Shown: positions 44,731-53,645, counted from the stretch's first letter. The stretch is DNA of 64,000 bases from Brevibacillus fortis (GCF_003013395.1 NZ_PXZM01000020.1:1-64000); one strand, 5' to 3'. Numbers and translations: made by a program. The notes: generated by a model from the letters alone, not told the origin.

Positions 44731-45831
44731 ATGAGAAAGGGTAAATTGCGTTTGGTAGTAAAGGTGGGGAGCAGTTCGATTGCAGCAGCTACAGGCGGTG
44801 TTGATCCGGCAAAAATGTCGCTGCTCGTCTCCGCTATCAGCCAATTGCGCGAAGCGGGTCATCAGGTTGTCTTAGTCTCCTCAGGAGCTGTCGCCAGCGG
44901 CTATCAATGTCTCGGCTATCAACAGCGCCCGCGATCCTTGGCAGCCAAGCAAGCAGCAGCAGCCATTGGGCAAAGCTTGTTGATGCAAACCTATACACAA
45001 ATGTTCGGCGCCCATAACTTCAGCGTGGCGCAAATCTTGCTGACACGCAGTGACTTTTCCCACAAGGAACGGTATCAGCACGCATTCTCTACCTTGTCAC
45101 TGCTATTGGATAAAAATATTTTGCCAATCATCAACGAAAACGACACGGTATCCGTAGCGGAACTGACCTTCGGAGACAATGATATGCTCGGCGCTCTCGT
45201 CGCTGGTCTCATCCATGCCGACTTGTACACGATCCTGACTGATACGAATGGCTTGTACGACAAAGACCCACGTTATCATGCAGATGCCAAACACATGAGC
45301 TGGCTCGAATGTGTGACGGACGAAATCGAGGCACTTGCAGGCGGAGCTTCCCAACTGGGAACAGGCGGTATGCGCTCCAAGCTGATCGCAGCCAAAACCG
45401 CCCAATCATTAGGAATTCCCAGCTTTATCGGAAAATTGACGAATACCACTGATTTGTTGGATGTCCTTACTGGCAACGGGAATGGCACCTACGTCAACTA
45501 TCATCCAGAAGCGCCTGCAACAAACGGCGTTCCTACAAGAAAGCAATGGATTGCGCTTCACTCCCCTACCCGCGGAAAAATCACGGTTGATAGCGGTGCA
45601 GCGGAAGCGATTTTGGAAAACAGCAAAAGCTTGCTCTTAGCAGGTGTCCGCGATGTATCCGGGATGTTCGAGCAAGGTGAGGTTATCGAGGTTTACTGTG
45701 AGGGTACGTTGATCGGTCGCGGTATCAGCAGATTCAATGCAGCACAGTTAAGTGATTTTCTTTCCCCTGATAACGTAACGCGACACAGCGGTACTGTTAT
45801 ACATCGTGATGAATGGACACCTGTCATCTAA
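44731..45831 (+). CDS. proB: glutamate 5-kinase
   Basis: A 366-residue enzyme that phosphorylates glutamate to gamma-glutamyl phosphate, the committed step of proline synthesis. The amino-acid kinase domain covers residues about 5-255 (VKVGSSSIA, VSSGAVASGY, PIINENDTVS, GTGGMRSKLIAA) and a C-terminal PUA domain covers about 275-360 (RGKITVDSGAAEAILEN...). PUA-containing ProB enzymes are usually feedback-inhibited by proline. AAGGGGG is 7 nt upstream. First gene of proB-proA-proC under T-box control. Confidence 0.97.
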   Translation: MRKGKLRLVVKVGSSSIAAATGGVDPAKMSLLVSAISQLREAGHQVVLVSSGAVASGYQCLGYQQRPRSLAAKQAAAAIGQSLLMQTYTQMFGAHNFSVAQILLTRSDFSHKERYQHAFSTLSLLLDKNILPIINENDTVSVAELTFGDNDMLGALVAGLIHADLYTILTDTNGLYDKDPRYHADAKHMSWLECVTDEIEALAGGASQLGTGGMRSKLIAAKTAQSLGIPSFIGKLTNTTDLLDVLTGNGNGTYVNYHPEAPATNGVPTRKQWIALHSPTRGKITVDSGAAEAILENSKSLLLAGVRDVSGMFEQGEVIEVYCEGTLIGRGISRFNAAQLSDFLSPDNVTRHSGTVIHRDEWTPVI

Positions 45832-45869
45832 ACGAATCCATGTAGATAGAAAAAGGAGTTGGAGAAACC

Positions 45870-47138
45870 ATGGAAAGCTTGAAGGAAAAAGTGCATGCAC
45901 AAATTAGCCTGGCCAAACAGGCTTCACGAAAAATGGCCATACTCTCTCGCAAAGAAAAAGACAATGTACTCGTCGCAATCGGCAACCAGCTGTTGGCTGA
46001 TGAAGCCATCATTCTCTCAGAAAACGCCAAGGACCTCGCTCTCGCGGAAGCAGACGGTCAGCCTGCCTCCTATCTGGATCGTCTCCTGTTGACACCAGAG
46101 CGAATTGCGCAGCTCGTGGATAGCCTGGCGCAGCTGGTATCCCTCGAAGATCCGGTCGGGGAACGGATCGACTCGTGGACACGGCCAAACGGACTTTTCA
46201 TCGAACAAATCCGCGTCCCTCTCGGCGTCATTGGAATGGTGTACGAAGCAAGACCAAACGTCACGGTTGACGCAGCAGCTATCGCCCTCAAAACAGGCAA
46301 TGCAATCGTCCTTCGCGGCAGCCACAGCGCTGTTCACAGCAACCTCGCTTTGGTGAATAGCATTCGTCAAGCGCTCACTGCGACGGGGCTTGATGCGGAA
46401 GCGGTGCAGTACTTGCCTTTTGCTGAGCATGCCTCTGTCGATCACTTGTGCACCGCCAATGGTCTCGTAGATGTCATCATCCCTCGGGGGGGCGCAGGAC
46501 TGATCCAGCGGGTTCTGCAAATCGCAAGCGTACCTGTACTCGAAACAGGCGTCGGCAATTGCCACATTTATGTGGATGAAGCCGCTCAGTATGACATGGC
46601 CCAGAGCATCGTGATCAATGCCAAAACGAGTCGCCCTGCCGTATGCAATGCTGCCGAAACACTACTCGTGCACCGCAATTGGTCACGAGAAAATCAACGG
46701 GCATTGCTTCAAAAGCTATTGGCTAAGGGCGTTGAGCTTCGCGCTTGTGAGCGTACAATAGAGCTGCATTCCGACCTCGAAGCACAACTGCACCATGCAA
46801 CGACAGAAGACTGGGATACGGAATACTCGGAGCTGATTCTGGCTGTTCGCACTGTCGATAGCTTAGGCGATGCCATTGAACATATTACAGCGCATACTTC
46901 CGGCCATTCTGAGGCCATCGTAACAGAAGATGAAATCGCAGCCCGTCAGTTTTTGACCGCGATCGATGCCACAGCTGTTTATCACAATGCCTCTACCCGT
47001 TTTACAGATGGTGGAGAATTCGGCTTCGGTGCCGAGATCGGCATCAGCACACAAAAACTTCACGCTCGTGGGCCAATGGGCTTGCCTGCGCTCACTTCTT
47101 ACAAGTATGTCGTACGCGGAAACGGTCAAATCCGATAG
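45870..47138 (+). CDS. proA: gamma-glutamyl phosphate reductase
   Basis: A 422-residue NADPH-dependent reductase of the aldehyde-dehydrogenase fold that turns gamma-glutamyl phosphate into glutamate-5-semialdehyde. The catalytic Cys is in KTSRPAVCNAAETLLVH; LGVIGMVYEARPNVTVDAAA, RGGAGLI and the C-terminal FTDGGEFGFGAEIGIST are family signatures. The gap from proB is 38 nt, and AAAGGAG is present upstream. ProA works in complex with ProB because its substrate is labile. Confidence 0.97.
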   Translation: MESLKEKVHAQISLAKQASRKMAILSRKEKDNVLVAIGNQLLADEAIILSENAKDLALAEADGQPASYLDRLLLTPERIAQLVDSLAQLVSLEDPVGERIDSWTRPNGLFIEQIRVPLGVIGMVYEARPNVTVDAAAIALKTGNAIVLRGSHSAVHSNLALVNSIRQALTATGLDAEAVQYLPFAEHASVDHLCTANGLVDVIIPRGGAGLIQRVLQIASVPVLETGVGNCHIYVDEAAQYDMAQSIVINAKTSRPAVCNAAETLLVHRNWSRENQRALLQKLLAKGVELRACERTIELHSDLEAQLHHATTEDWDTEYSELILAVRTVDSLGDAIEHITAHTSGHSEAIVTEDEIAARQFLTAIDATAVYHNASTRFTDGGEFGFGAEIGISTQKLHARGPMGLPALTSYKYVVRGNGQIR

Positions 47139-47158
47139 TCCAAAAGGAGGGAATCATC

Positions 47159-48001
47159 ATGAGTAACCAAGCAACAGCGATTACAGAAGGGCGGATCGGT
47201 TTTCTCGGTGCAGGCTCGATCGTGGAGGCTATGCTTTCCGGTATCGTAAAGAAAGGCTTACTCCCTTCTGAGCGTATTTCCGTCAGCAACCGCAACAATA
47301 TGGAGCGTTTGAAGCAGTTGGCAAATGATTACGGGGTAACGGCTACCCAGGACAAATTTGAGGTAGCCCGCTCTTCCGATATTTTGATTTTGGCTATCAA
47401 GCCGAAGGATGCAGCAGAGGCTTTGCAGGATTTGCGTGGAATCGTTCGTTCCGACCAATTAGTCATTTCGGTGGTCGCTGGCGTCTCCACCAGCCTGATC
47501 GGCGAGTGGCTCGGTGCAGAATGCCCGATCATACGCACGATGCCCAATACATCCTCCGCTGTCGGTCTGTCTGCTACAGGCCTCTCCGCGAATCCTTTTG
47601 TTCAGGAAGAACACCGCGAGCTGGCTACCAAGCTTTTCGAAGCAATTGGCACCGTTTATGAAGTCGCCGAGGAAGAGCTGGACATCATTACTGGCTTGTC
47701 TGGAAGCGGCCCTGCTTATATTTACTATCTGGTAGAAGCGATGATGGGCGCGGGTGCCACTGCGGGACTGGATCGGGAAATGGCACGCCAATTAACGCTA
47801 CAAACCGTTATCGGCGCAGCACATATGCTGCTCGATACGCGCGAAGAGCCTTCCTTGCTCCGCCAAAAGGTAACGAGTCCTGGTGGAACGACCCAGGCAG
47901 GACTGGAAGTATTGGAAGCCTATCAATTCCAGGAAGCCGTAACTGCAGCCATCCTGCGTGCTGCGGAAAGATCGCGGGAGATGGGGGCACAATACCAGTA
48001 A
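47159..48001 (+). CDS. proC: pyrroline-5-carboxylate reductase
   Basis: A 280-residue NAD(P)H-dependent enzyme for the last step of proline synthesis. The Rossmann motif is IGFLGAGSIVEAMLSG (GxGxxxE/A), ILAIKPKDAAEAL follows, and the C-terminal dimerisation/active-site region reads GLSGSGPAYIYYLVEAM and VTSPGGTTQAGL. AAAGGAGGG lies close before the ATG. It completes the pathway within one T-box-controlled operon. No terminator was seen between it and the next gene. Confidence 0.97.
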   Translation: MSNQATAITEGRIGFLGAGSIVEAMLSGIVKKGLLPSERISVSNRNNMERLKQLANDYGVTATQDKFEVARSSDILILAIKPKDAAEALQDLRGIVRSDQLVISVVAGVSTSLIGEWLGAECPIIRTMPNTSSAVGLSATGLSANPFVQEEHRELATKLFEAIGTVYEVAEEELDIITGLSGSGPAYIYYLVEAMMGAGATAGLDREMARQLTLQTVIGAAHMLLDTREEPSLLRQKVTSPGGTTQAGLEVLEAYQFQEAVTAAILRAAERSREMGAQYQ

Positions 48002-48079
48002 AGGCGTGTTGTCTCCCCTCCTTGTCATGTATAATGAAAAAGATCAAGCGTAGTCGCGAACAATGACGAAGGAGGTCCC

Positions 48080-48886
48080 ATGGAAATTTACGCCTTGTAC
48101 GGCACCAGTGGAACAGGAAAAAGCACCAGTGCATTAGAACTCGCTCACCGAATGAACATCGACGCCATTATTGACGATGGCATCCTGATTTACCAAGGAC
48201 GCAAGGTGGCCGGAACCTCTGCCAAATATGAGAAGACAAAAATTCAGGCTGTAAAACGAGCAATTTTTCATTATAAGGAGCACGCCGAAGAAGTACGGAG
48301 AAGTCTTGGAGAGATTCAACCAAGTCGACTACTCGTGTTAGGGACTTCGCAGCGGATGATTGGTCGTATCGTCGAAGCTCTGCATTTGCCTTTTCAAGTG
48401 GATTTTATCCCGATTGAATCCATCAAGCCTCCGCAGGAAATCGAAGCTGCCCGCTACGTGCGGGAAACAATGGGCAAGCACACGATACCGATTCCGCGTG
48501 TGGAGGTAGAAAAAGATTTCCTCCAGCGCCTCATCTCCTCTGCCCAACAGATTTTTAGCTCGAAAAAAGAAGTGATTGGGGAAACAACCGTAGTTCATCC
48601 TCCGTTTTCAGGCGGACGTATCATGATTCATCCCCAGGTGTTGCGAAAAATCGTGGAAGCGACCTGCGACCAGTTTGACGAGGTCCATCATGTGGTCAAG
48701 ATCGTCTCCAGCTTTGAGGATTTGCCTCGGTTTCAGGTTTCGATTGCTCTTCAACTGCCTTACATGACAAATATTCCAGCACTTATCCATGCACTTCAAT
48801 CTACGTTGTACAAAGAAGCTCAATATTGTCTTAATATCGCTCCCGCAAGCATCGACATCGTCGTTTCTTCGCTGGAGCTATCCTGA
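48080..48886 (+). CDS. P-loop NTPase fused to an Asp23/YloU-like domain
   Basis: A 268-residue protein of unknown function. Residues 1-130 form a P-loop domain with Walker A GTSGTGKST close to the N-terminus, LLVLGTSQRM as a possible Walker B strand and a nucleoside-kinase-like layout. Residues about 170-268 (GGRIMIHPQVLRKIVEATCDQFDEV ... FQVSIALQL ... IDIVVSSLEL) have the strand-helix pattern of the Asp23/YloU alkaline-shock fold. AAGGAGG lies 5 nt before the ATG. It follows proC by 78 nt and has its own terminator, so it may be co-transcribed with proBAC. The fusion is inferred by eye. Confidence 0.75.
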   Translation: MEIYALYGTSGTGKSTSALELAHRMNIDAIIDDGILIYQGRKVAGTSAKYEKTKIQAVKRAIFHYKEHAEEVRRSLGEIQPSRLLVLGTSQRMIGRIVEALHLPFQVDFIPIESIKPPQEIEAARYVRETMGKHTIPIPRVEVEKDFLQRLISSAQQIFSSKKEVIGETTVVHPPFSGGRIMIHPQVLRKIVEATCDQFDEVHHVVKIVSSFEDLPRFQVSIALQLPYMTNIPALIHALQSTLYKEAQYCLNIAPASIDIVVSSLELS

Positions 48887-48913
48887 TCCGGTCCTTTGCG
48901 ACCGGATTTTTTT
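48886..48913 (+). terminator. terminator after the P-loop gene
   Basis: ATCCGGTC (48886-48893) pairs with GACCGGAT (48900-48907), followed by T6. Confidence 0.9.
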
Positions 48914-48988
48914 GGCTGTAATCCTCAGGGGTTACATCCTGACTTGTTGCTCATCCTAAGCATGATTCCATCTGAAAGGAGCAACCCG

Positions 48989-49315
48989 ATGCCATCCATC
49001 CTGTCTTCCAAGCCCTTTACACAAGCACCGATTCCCGAACCGCCTAAGGTCATCACGACAAAGGACTTGAGCTATCTCAAGGATGCTTTGTCATGGGAAC
49101 TGATCGCTTTCAAAAAGCTGCATGCTTTCGCACAGCAGGCTACTGATCCCGAGGTCAAGCAATGTCTGGAGCAGCAAGGACAAATGCACCAGCGTCACTA
49201 CCAAAAACTGCTGAGTCACTTACAAAACAACAACACCGCAGTGATGGCGACCATTCCGCAGACACAGTCCCAGCAACAGCAGCAACAATCCCAACCACAA
49301 CATCAAATGCAATAA
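48989..49315 (+). CDS. coat-type small protein with Gln-rich tail
   Basis: A 108-residue protein. After a Pro-rich start it has a helical region (KDLSYLKDALSWELIAFKKLHAFAQQA, then CLEQQGQMHQRHYQKLLSHL), which looks like a two-helix piece of the ferritin-like/CotF spore-coat type, and it ends in a tail of almost only Gln, Ser, Pro and His. The start at 48989 has AAAGGAG 7 nt upstream; the longer frame from 48896 lacks one. It is 13 nt upstream of a CotF-family gene, so the two probably form a sporulation operon. A coat location is inferred. Confidence 0.75.
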   Translation: MPSILSSKPFTQAPIPEPPKVITTKDLSYLKDALSWELIAFKKLHAFAQQATDPEVKQCLEQQGQMHQRHYQKLLSHLQNNNTAVMATIPQTQSQQQQQQSQPQHQMQ

Positions 49316-49328
49316 GGGAGGAATCGGG

Positions 49329-49661
49329 ATGCCAAACCAAAACCAGATCGCCAATCCGCAATCCGGTCAGCTTCCACAAGAAAAAGGTCCGCAAATGAAC
49401 GATCGTGACTACCTCAACGACTGTCTGGCTACGTGCAAGTATTTGACGGATAACTTTAACGTCGCCGTTCGTGAAGCCAGCCATCAGCAGCTTTATGATG
49501 ACATGCTACAAATTTTAAATGAGACACATCAATCAGCACGTGATGCTTTCAATCTCATGTTCCAAAAGGGATGGTACAAGCTGGAGGCATCCGAGCAGCA
49601 ACAACTGCAACAAGCTTATCAGCAGTTTAGCGGGTACTCCACGCAGTTTCCTTATCACTGA
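49329..49661 (+). CDS. spore coat protein, CotF family
   Basis: A 110-residue protein with the CotF/YhcQ-type domain: MNDRDYLNDCLATCKYLTDNFNVAVREASHQQLYDDMLQILNETHQSARDAFNLMFQKGWYKLEA covers the paired long helices with the conserved DxLxxxK and GWY elements. The N-terminus and C-terminus are rich in Gln, Asn and Pro, like other coat proteins. AGGGAGGAATCGGG precedes the start. Co-transcribed with the preceding gene and ended by the terminator at 49669. Coat proteins of this family are made in the mother cell. Confidence 0.88.
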   Translation: MPNQNQIANPQSGQLPQEKGPQMNDRDYLNDCLATCKYLTDNFNVAVREASHQQLYDDMLQILNETHQSARDAFNLMFQKGWYKLEASEQQQLQQAYQQFSGYSTQFPYH

Positions 49662-49668
49662 AATAGCG

Positions 49669-49701
49669 GAAGACACCTGACCCAAGCAGGTGTCTTCTTT
49701 C
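49669..49701. terminator. bidirectional terminator, coat operon / MocR gene
   Basis: GAAGACACCTG (49669-49679) pairs perfectly with CAGGTGTCTTC (49687-49697), then TTTCC. Confidence 0.88.
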
Positions 49702-49703
49702 CA

Positions 49704-51152
49704 TTACCCCCTGTCACGCAGGAGCTGCGATAATACAAATAGGGCCTTTTCCATGTCGGCTTCCTCAGCGTACACGTATGACAAACGAAGATGATGACTA
49801 TCCGTCTGATCATAAACAAAGCCGGGATTTAACAGAATCCCTTTTGCCAATGCTTCCGTAAAAAGCTTGCGCATCGAAACTGCCTGACGCAGACGCAGCC
49901 AAATATAAAAACCGCCTTGTGGAATACGCCAATCTGCCAGATCGTCAAACCAGTGAGTAAGGCATTCGCACATCCTGTCTCTTCTGTGTCGCAGCGCTGC
50001 TCTTAACTGATCCAGATGCCGTGAATATCTCTCGCTTGTGAGCCATTCTGTCGCCACCCATTGGGAAATAGCACTTGCCCCGTAGTCCGTCTGCATTTTC
50101 ACATCCGCGAGGCGTTCAATGACAGGCTCAGGCCCTACAATCCAGCCGATCCGCAGCCCTGGACTGAGTGTTTTGGACAAGCTGCCCAAATACAAAACCA
50201 ACCCGCTTTGATCCCTCGCCTTCAACGGCAATGGTCCCGGCTCGTCTAACCACAATTCTCCGTAAACATCGTCTTCCAACACAGGCAGTCTCTCCCGCTC
50301 GCATGCCGCCATCACTTGCTCCCTTCGATTCTCGGACATGCTAATCCCGGTCGGATTGTGGTAAGCCGAAATCGTATAAAGCAGGGCTGCTTGATGCGCC
50401 TGTTTTTGTCTTGTTAGCACCTGAGGAGAGATTCCTTCCGCATCCATCGGTACACCAACCAGACGCATTCCCGATGATTGAAACAAAGGCAATGAGAATA
50501 AATACGAAGGCTGTTCGAGCAAGATGGCAGATCCACGGTGAAGGATGCCAATCGATATCAACTGCAAAGCTTGAAGAGCCCCTGAAACGACCAAAATAGA
50601 CGCCGGAGAAGCTTCGATCCCCCTGCTGCGCAAATGGTTGCTGATCGCCTGACGCAAAGGCAACAGCCCTTTTGGCTCCGAATATCCGAGATGTGTCATT
50701 TTGCCCTGCAAGCTAGCCATGACCTCTTCCATCTCCGCAACAGGAATCAAGCAAGGCGACAGCTCACCAGTCCCCAAACGAATGTATCTCGGGTCTGGCT
50801 CGTAACGATTGATATCCTGAATCGTCTGCGAGTTGGGGAGATGCGCCCCTGCCTGAACGTAGCCCAGCCAATTGGGCGGAGGCGCGGTCGTCAATAAGGA
50901 CCACGTGTTGTTGCTAACGACGGAGCCACTACCTACTGTTGCTTCAATGAAGCCATCCGCTTTCAGCTCTTCCAACGCTGTCACCACCGTGCTGCGGTTT
51001 ACATCAAAGGCTTGCGCTAACGCTCTTTGTGTTGGCAATTTACTGTTGATTGGCCACTCTCCGCCTGCGATTTTCCCCTTGATATAAGCCACGATCTGGG
51101 CGTAGATCGGTATGTCAGATGATTTGTCAGGCTTCCAGTCTATCGTAAGCAC
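49704..51152 (-). CDS. MocR-type regulator: GntR wHTH fused to aminotransferase
   Basis: A 482-residue PLP-dependent transcription factor. The N-terminal winged helix (about 10-75) contains KLPTQRALAQAFDVNRSTVVTALEEL; a linker joins it to a fold-type I aminotransferase domain (about 115-480) whose PLP lysine is in YLGSLSKTLSPGLRIGW, with SAYHNPTGISMS and LEDDVYGEL as other cofactor contacts. The start is GTG 51152, 9 nt after AAGGAGG; GTG 51158 is closer, and the frame back to 51302 has no signal. It is divergent from a LysE exporter gene, and the inverted repeat in between suggests it controls both. The effector is probably an amino acid or vitamin B6 compound. Confidence 0.93.
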   Translation of the reverse strand: MLTIDWKPDKSSDIPIYAQIVAYIKGKIAGGEWPINSKLPTQRALAQAFDVNRSTVVTALEELKADGFIEATVGSGSVVSNNTWSLLTTAPPPNWLGYVQAGAHLPNSQTIQDINRYEPDPRYIRLGTGELSPCLIPVAEMEEVMASLQGKMTHLGYSEPKGLLPLRQAISNHLRSRGIEASPASILVVSGALQALQLISIGILHRGSAILLEQPSYLFSLPLFQSSGMRLVGVPMDAEGISPQVLTRQKQAHQAALLYTISAYHNPTGISMSENRREQVMAACERERLPVLEDDVYGELWLDEPGPLPLKARDQSGLVLYLGSLSKTLSPGLRIGWIVGPEPVIERLADVKMQTDYGASAISQWVATEWLTSERYSRHLDQLRAALRHRRDRMCECLTHWFDDLADWRIPQGGFYIWLRLRQAVSMRKLFTEALAKGILLNPGFVYDQTDSHHLRLSYVYAEEADMEKALFVLSQLLRDRG

Positions 51153-51176
51153 AGGCACATTCCTCCTTGTCTCCTC

Positions 51177-51212
51177 ATTGTACAAATTGGTTGGTTTGGA
51201 TGTAAACCAATT
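51177..51212 (-). promoter_or_regulatory. MocR-gene promoter with overlapping inverted repeat
   Basis: Minus-strand TTTACA (51206-51201), 18 nt, TACAAT (51182-51177) with an extended TG. Within it AATTGGTT (51185-51192) and AACCAATT (51205-51212) form an inverted repeat that covers the -35 and spacer, as expected for autoregulation and control of the divergent exporter. Confidence 0.65.
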
Positions 51213-51300
51213 GGCTGGAGACAACGGATTCACAACCGTGAATAATGACAGTAATGCAAAATGTACTTTGCATCGAGAGAGACACGGGGAGGAATCTAAC

Positions 51301-51915
51301 ATGCTGGAAGCAATTTTGCACGGTTTTGTGCTTGCATTTGGACTTATTTTACCGCTGGGCGCACAAAATGTTTTCGTCTTTAATCAGGGCGCCCTCCAAC
51401 CAACATTACTTCGGGCCATGCCTGTCGTACTGACTGCGGCACTCTGTGATACGCTGCTCATTTTATTGGCGGTATTGGGAGTCTCCTTGGTCGTATTGAC
51501 TGTCACATGGTTGAAAACGGTTCTGTATGTCGTCGGCTTTTTCTTTTTGGTGTACATGGGATATTTAACGTGGCGTAGCCGTCCAAATACTGAGGATGGA
51601 GAGAAAGAGCGCTTTTCGGCCAAAAAGCAAATCATGTTTGCTGCCTCTGTCTCTTTGTTGAATCCGCATGCGATTCTCGACACGATCGGCGTAATCGGTA
51701 CCAGCTCACTCAGTTATACCGGAACAGAGAAATGGGGCTTTACTGTTGCCTGCATCCTTGTATCCTGCCTCTGGTTTTTTAGCCTTTCTGTAGCTGGCCG
51801 TACAGCAGGACGATTAGACCAGTCTGGAAAATTGCAGCGTGGCCTGAATATGGTATCAGCAGTGATTATGTGGGGAGTGGCCTTCTATATGGCAGCCCAA
51901 TTACTCATGACGTAA
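51301..51915 (+). CDS. LysE/ArgO-family amino acid exporter
   Basis: A 204-residue membrane protein with six hydrophobic segments. The N-terminal GFVLAFGLILPLGAQNVFVFNQGAL is the LysE signature, and SLLNPHAILDTIGVIG is the usual mid-protein motif with Asn-Pro. These proteins export basic amino acids such as lysine or arginine to prevent intracellular excess. GGGGAGG lies 7 nt before the ATG; the frame further upstream (51112) crosses the divergent promoter and is not coding. Paired with the divergent MocR regulator, it may be induced by the amino acid it exports. Confidence 0.93.
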   Translation: MLEAILHGFVLAFGLILPLGAQNVFVFNQGALQPTLLRAMPVVLTAALCDTLLILLAVLGVSLVVLTVTWLKTVLYVVGFFFLVYMGYLTWRSRPNTEDGEKERFSAKKQIMFAASVSLLNPHAILDTIGVIGTSSLSYTGTEKWGFTVACILVSCLWFFSLSVAGRTAGRLDQSGKLQRGLNMVSAVIMWGVAFYMAAQLLMT

Positions 51916-51947
51916 AGAGTTAGTGAAAAAGTGAATAATCCCCACCT

Positions 51948-51989
51948 CCTCCACTCAAAATACTTCTATTCGGGTTTTCGAAGTGGAGG
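51948..51989 (+). promoter_or_regulatory. hairpin sequestering the ykaA ribosome binding site
   Basis: CCTCCACT (51948-51955) is perfectly complementary to AGTGGAGG (51982-51989), which contains the Shine-Dalgarno sequence of the gene starting at 51997. An alternative inner pairing ACTTC/GAAGT competes for part of it. Translational control of the phosphate-uptake genes is inferred. Confidence 0.5.
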
Positions 51990-51996
51990 TTTGTTT

Positions 51997-52614
51997 ATGC
52001 TTTTTACCAAATCAGACGCACTCTTGGATGACTTGTATGAGATTGCGAAAAATGTGCATGAAACGGCGATCTATTTTAATGAATACAAGATTACCTCTTT
52101 AGAGACTGTCAAAACCTTTGCTACAGAGATGAAGGAGTACGAAACAAAAGGCGACAAGCTCATCCATGAAATCATCGTGCAAATCAACAAAACATTTATT
52201 ACTGCAATTGAGCGCGAGGACGTTCTGGATCTTGCCGTCAAGCTGGATGATGTGCTGGACGGATTGGAGTTTTGCGCTTCGAGGCTCTATATGTACGACA
52301 TCATGGAAGCAGATCAGACGATGGTGAGATTCGGTCAACTCATCGAAAACGCTACCAAGCAAATTCTTCTCGCCATCGAACTGCTCCAAAAGCAAAAGCT
52401 GTCCGATATGAAGGAGTACATCATCCGCATTAACGATTTGGAAAGCGAAGGGGATGAACTGGTGAGGGGGAGCATCCGGCAATTGTTCAAGACCTCGAGC
52501 GATCCGATTCACATCATTCAGCTCAAAGAGATTTACGAAGTGCTGGAAGATGTCATGGATCATTGCGAGGATGTCGCCGATGCGATGGAATCCGTGATCA
52601 TGGGCAACTCTTAA
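51997..52614 (+). CDS. PhoU-like DUF47 protein (YkaA-like)
   Basis: A 205-residue all-helical protein of the DUF47/PhoU-like family (KSDALLDDLYEIAKNVHETAIYF..., TKGDKLIHEIIVQINKTFITAIEREDVLDLAVKLDDVLDGLE). The conserved ExxGD and DxxxD acidic motifs that bind metal clusters in PhoU-like proteins are present twice (ETKGDKLIHE and ESEGDELV). These proteins are nearly always encoded with Pit transporters and are thought to regulate them. TGGAGG lies 7 nt upstream of the start at 51997 but is buried in a possible hairpin. The pit gene follows after 19 nt. Confidence 0.92.
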   Translation: MLFTKSDALLDDLYEIAKNVHETAIYFNEYKITSLETVKTFATEMKEYETKGDKLIHEIIVQINKTFITAIEREDVLDLAVKLDDVLDGLEFCASRLYMYDIMEADQTMVRFGQLIENATKQILLAIELLQKQKLSDMKEYIIRINDLESEGDELVRGSIRQLFKTSSDPIHIIQLKEIYEVLEDVMDHCEDVADAMESVIMGNS

Positions 52615-52633
52615 ACCAAGGAGACCTACTTTC

Positions 52634-53641
52634 ATGCATACGAGCCTTCCTCTTGTTATTGCTGTCATCATCCTGGCTGTTTCCTTTGATTTTATCAACG
52701 GATTTCACGATACAGCCAATGCCATCGCAACCACCGTATCCACCAAAGCTCTCCCGCCTAAGATTGCCATTGGCCTGGCGGCTATCATGAATTTTATCGG
52801 TGCCCTTACATTTACCGGGGTCGCCAAAACAATCGGTGGAGATATCGCCGATCCAGCCAAGCTAGAATTCGGTGTGCTTGTGGTCATGGCTGCTCTCTTG
52901 GCTGCGATCTTTTGGAATTTGATTACGTGGTGGTACGGTATCCCCAGTAGTTCTTCTCACGCTCTCATCGGCTCACTCGTAGGTGCCGTCCTCGCTTCCG
53001 CCGGGATCGCGCAAATCAACTGGGCTGGTTTTTTGAAAATCTTTCAGGCGCTCATTGTGTCACCGATTATCGCGCTGGTTGCCGCTTACCTCATGATGAA
53101 TTTGGTCTATTTCATTTTCAGTCGGATCATGGTGCCCCCCACCAAGGTCAATCGGGGTTTTCGCCTCTTTCAAATTTTCACGGCGGCCCTGCAATCCTTT
53201 ACACATGGAACCAATGACGCCCAAAAAGCGATGGGCATTATCGTGTTCGCCCTCGTAGCCGCTGACCTGCATGCAGATACGAGCACGATTCCTTTCTGGG
53301 TACAGTTCATTTGTGCGCTCGCGATGGGCTTGGGAACCTCTGTCGGGGGTTGGAAAATCATCAAGACGGTCGGGGGCAAAATTACAAAGATTGAACCAAT
53401 CAATGGAGCCACTGCCGACCTCACCTCGTCCACGATTATTTTTACCTTTACGCAGCTAGGATTGCCTGTCAGCTCTACCCATGTCATTTCATCCGGGATT
53501 ATGGGGGTCGGCGCAGCCAAGCGACTGAAGAGCGTCAATTGGGGCGTCGCCAAACGTATCGTGATCACGTGGTTTATTACGCTGCCGATCTCTGCCTTGC
53601 TCGCTGCAGCTATCTATTTGTTGCTACATGTATTTATCTAA
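52634..53641 (+). CDS. pit: low-affinity inorganic phosphate transporter (Pit)
   Basis: A 335-residue Pit-family transporter with about ten helices in two inverted repeats. The PiT signature appears twice: FDFINGFHDTANAIATTVST at the N-terminus and FTHGTNDAQKAMGII in the second half; GIPSSSSHALIGSLVGA and GLPVSSTHVISSGIMGVG are the paired SSSHA/SSTH motifs. It takes up phosphate as a metal-phosphate complex with protons. Operon ykaA-pit as in B. subtilis, ending at a terminator. Confidence 0.95.
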   Translation: MHTSLPLVIAVIILAVSFDFINGFHDTANAIATTVSTKALPPKIAIGLAAIMNFIGALTFTGVAKTIGGDIADPAKLEFGVLVVMAALLAAIFWNLITWWYGIPSSSSHALIGSLVGAVLASAGIAQINWAGFLKIFQALIVSPIIALVAAYLMMNLVYFIFSRIMVPPTKVNRGFRLFQIFTAALQSFTHGTNDAQKAMGIIVFALVAADLHADTSTIPFWVQFICALAMGLGTSVGGWKIIKTVGGKITKIEPINGATADLTSSTIIFTFTQLGLPVSSTHVISSGIMGVGAAKRLKSVNWGVAKRIVITWFITLPISALLAAAIYLLLHVFI

Positions 53642-53645
53642 AAGC

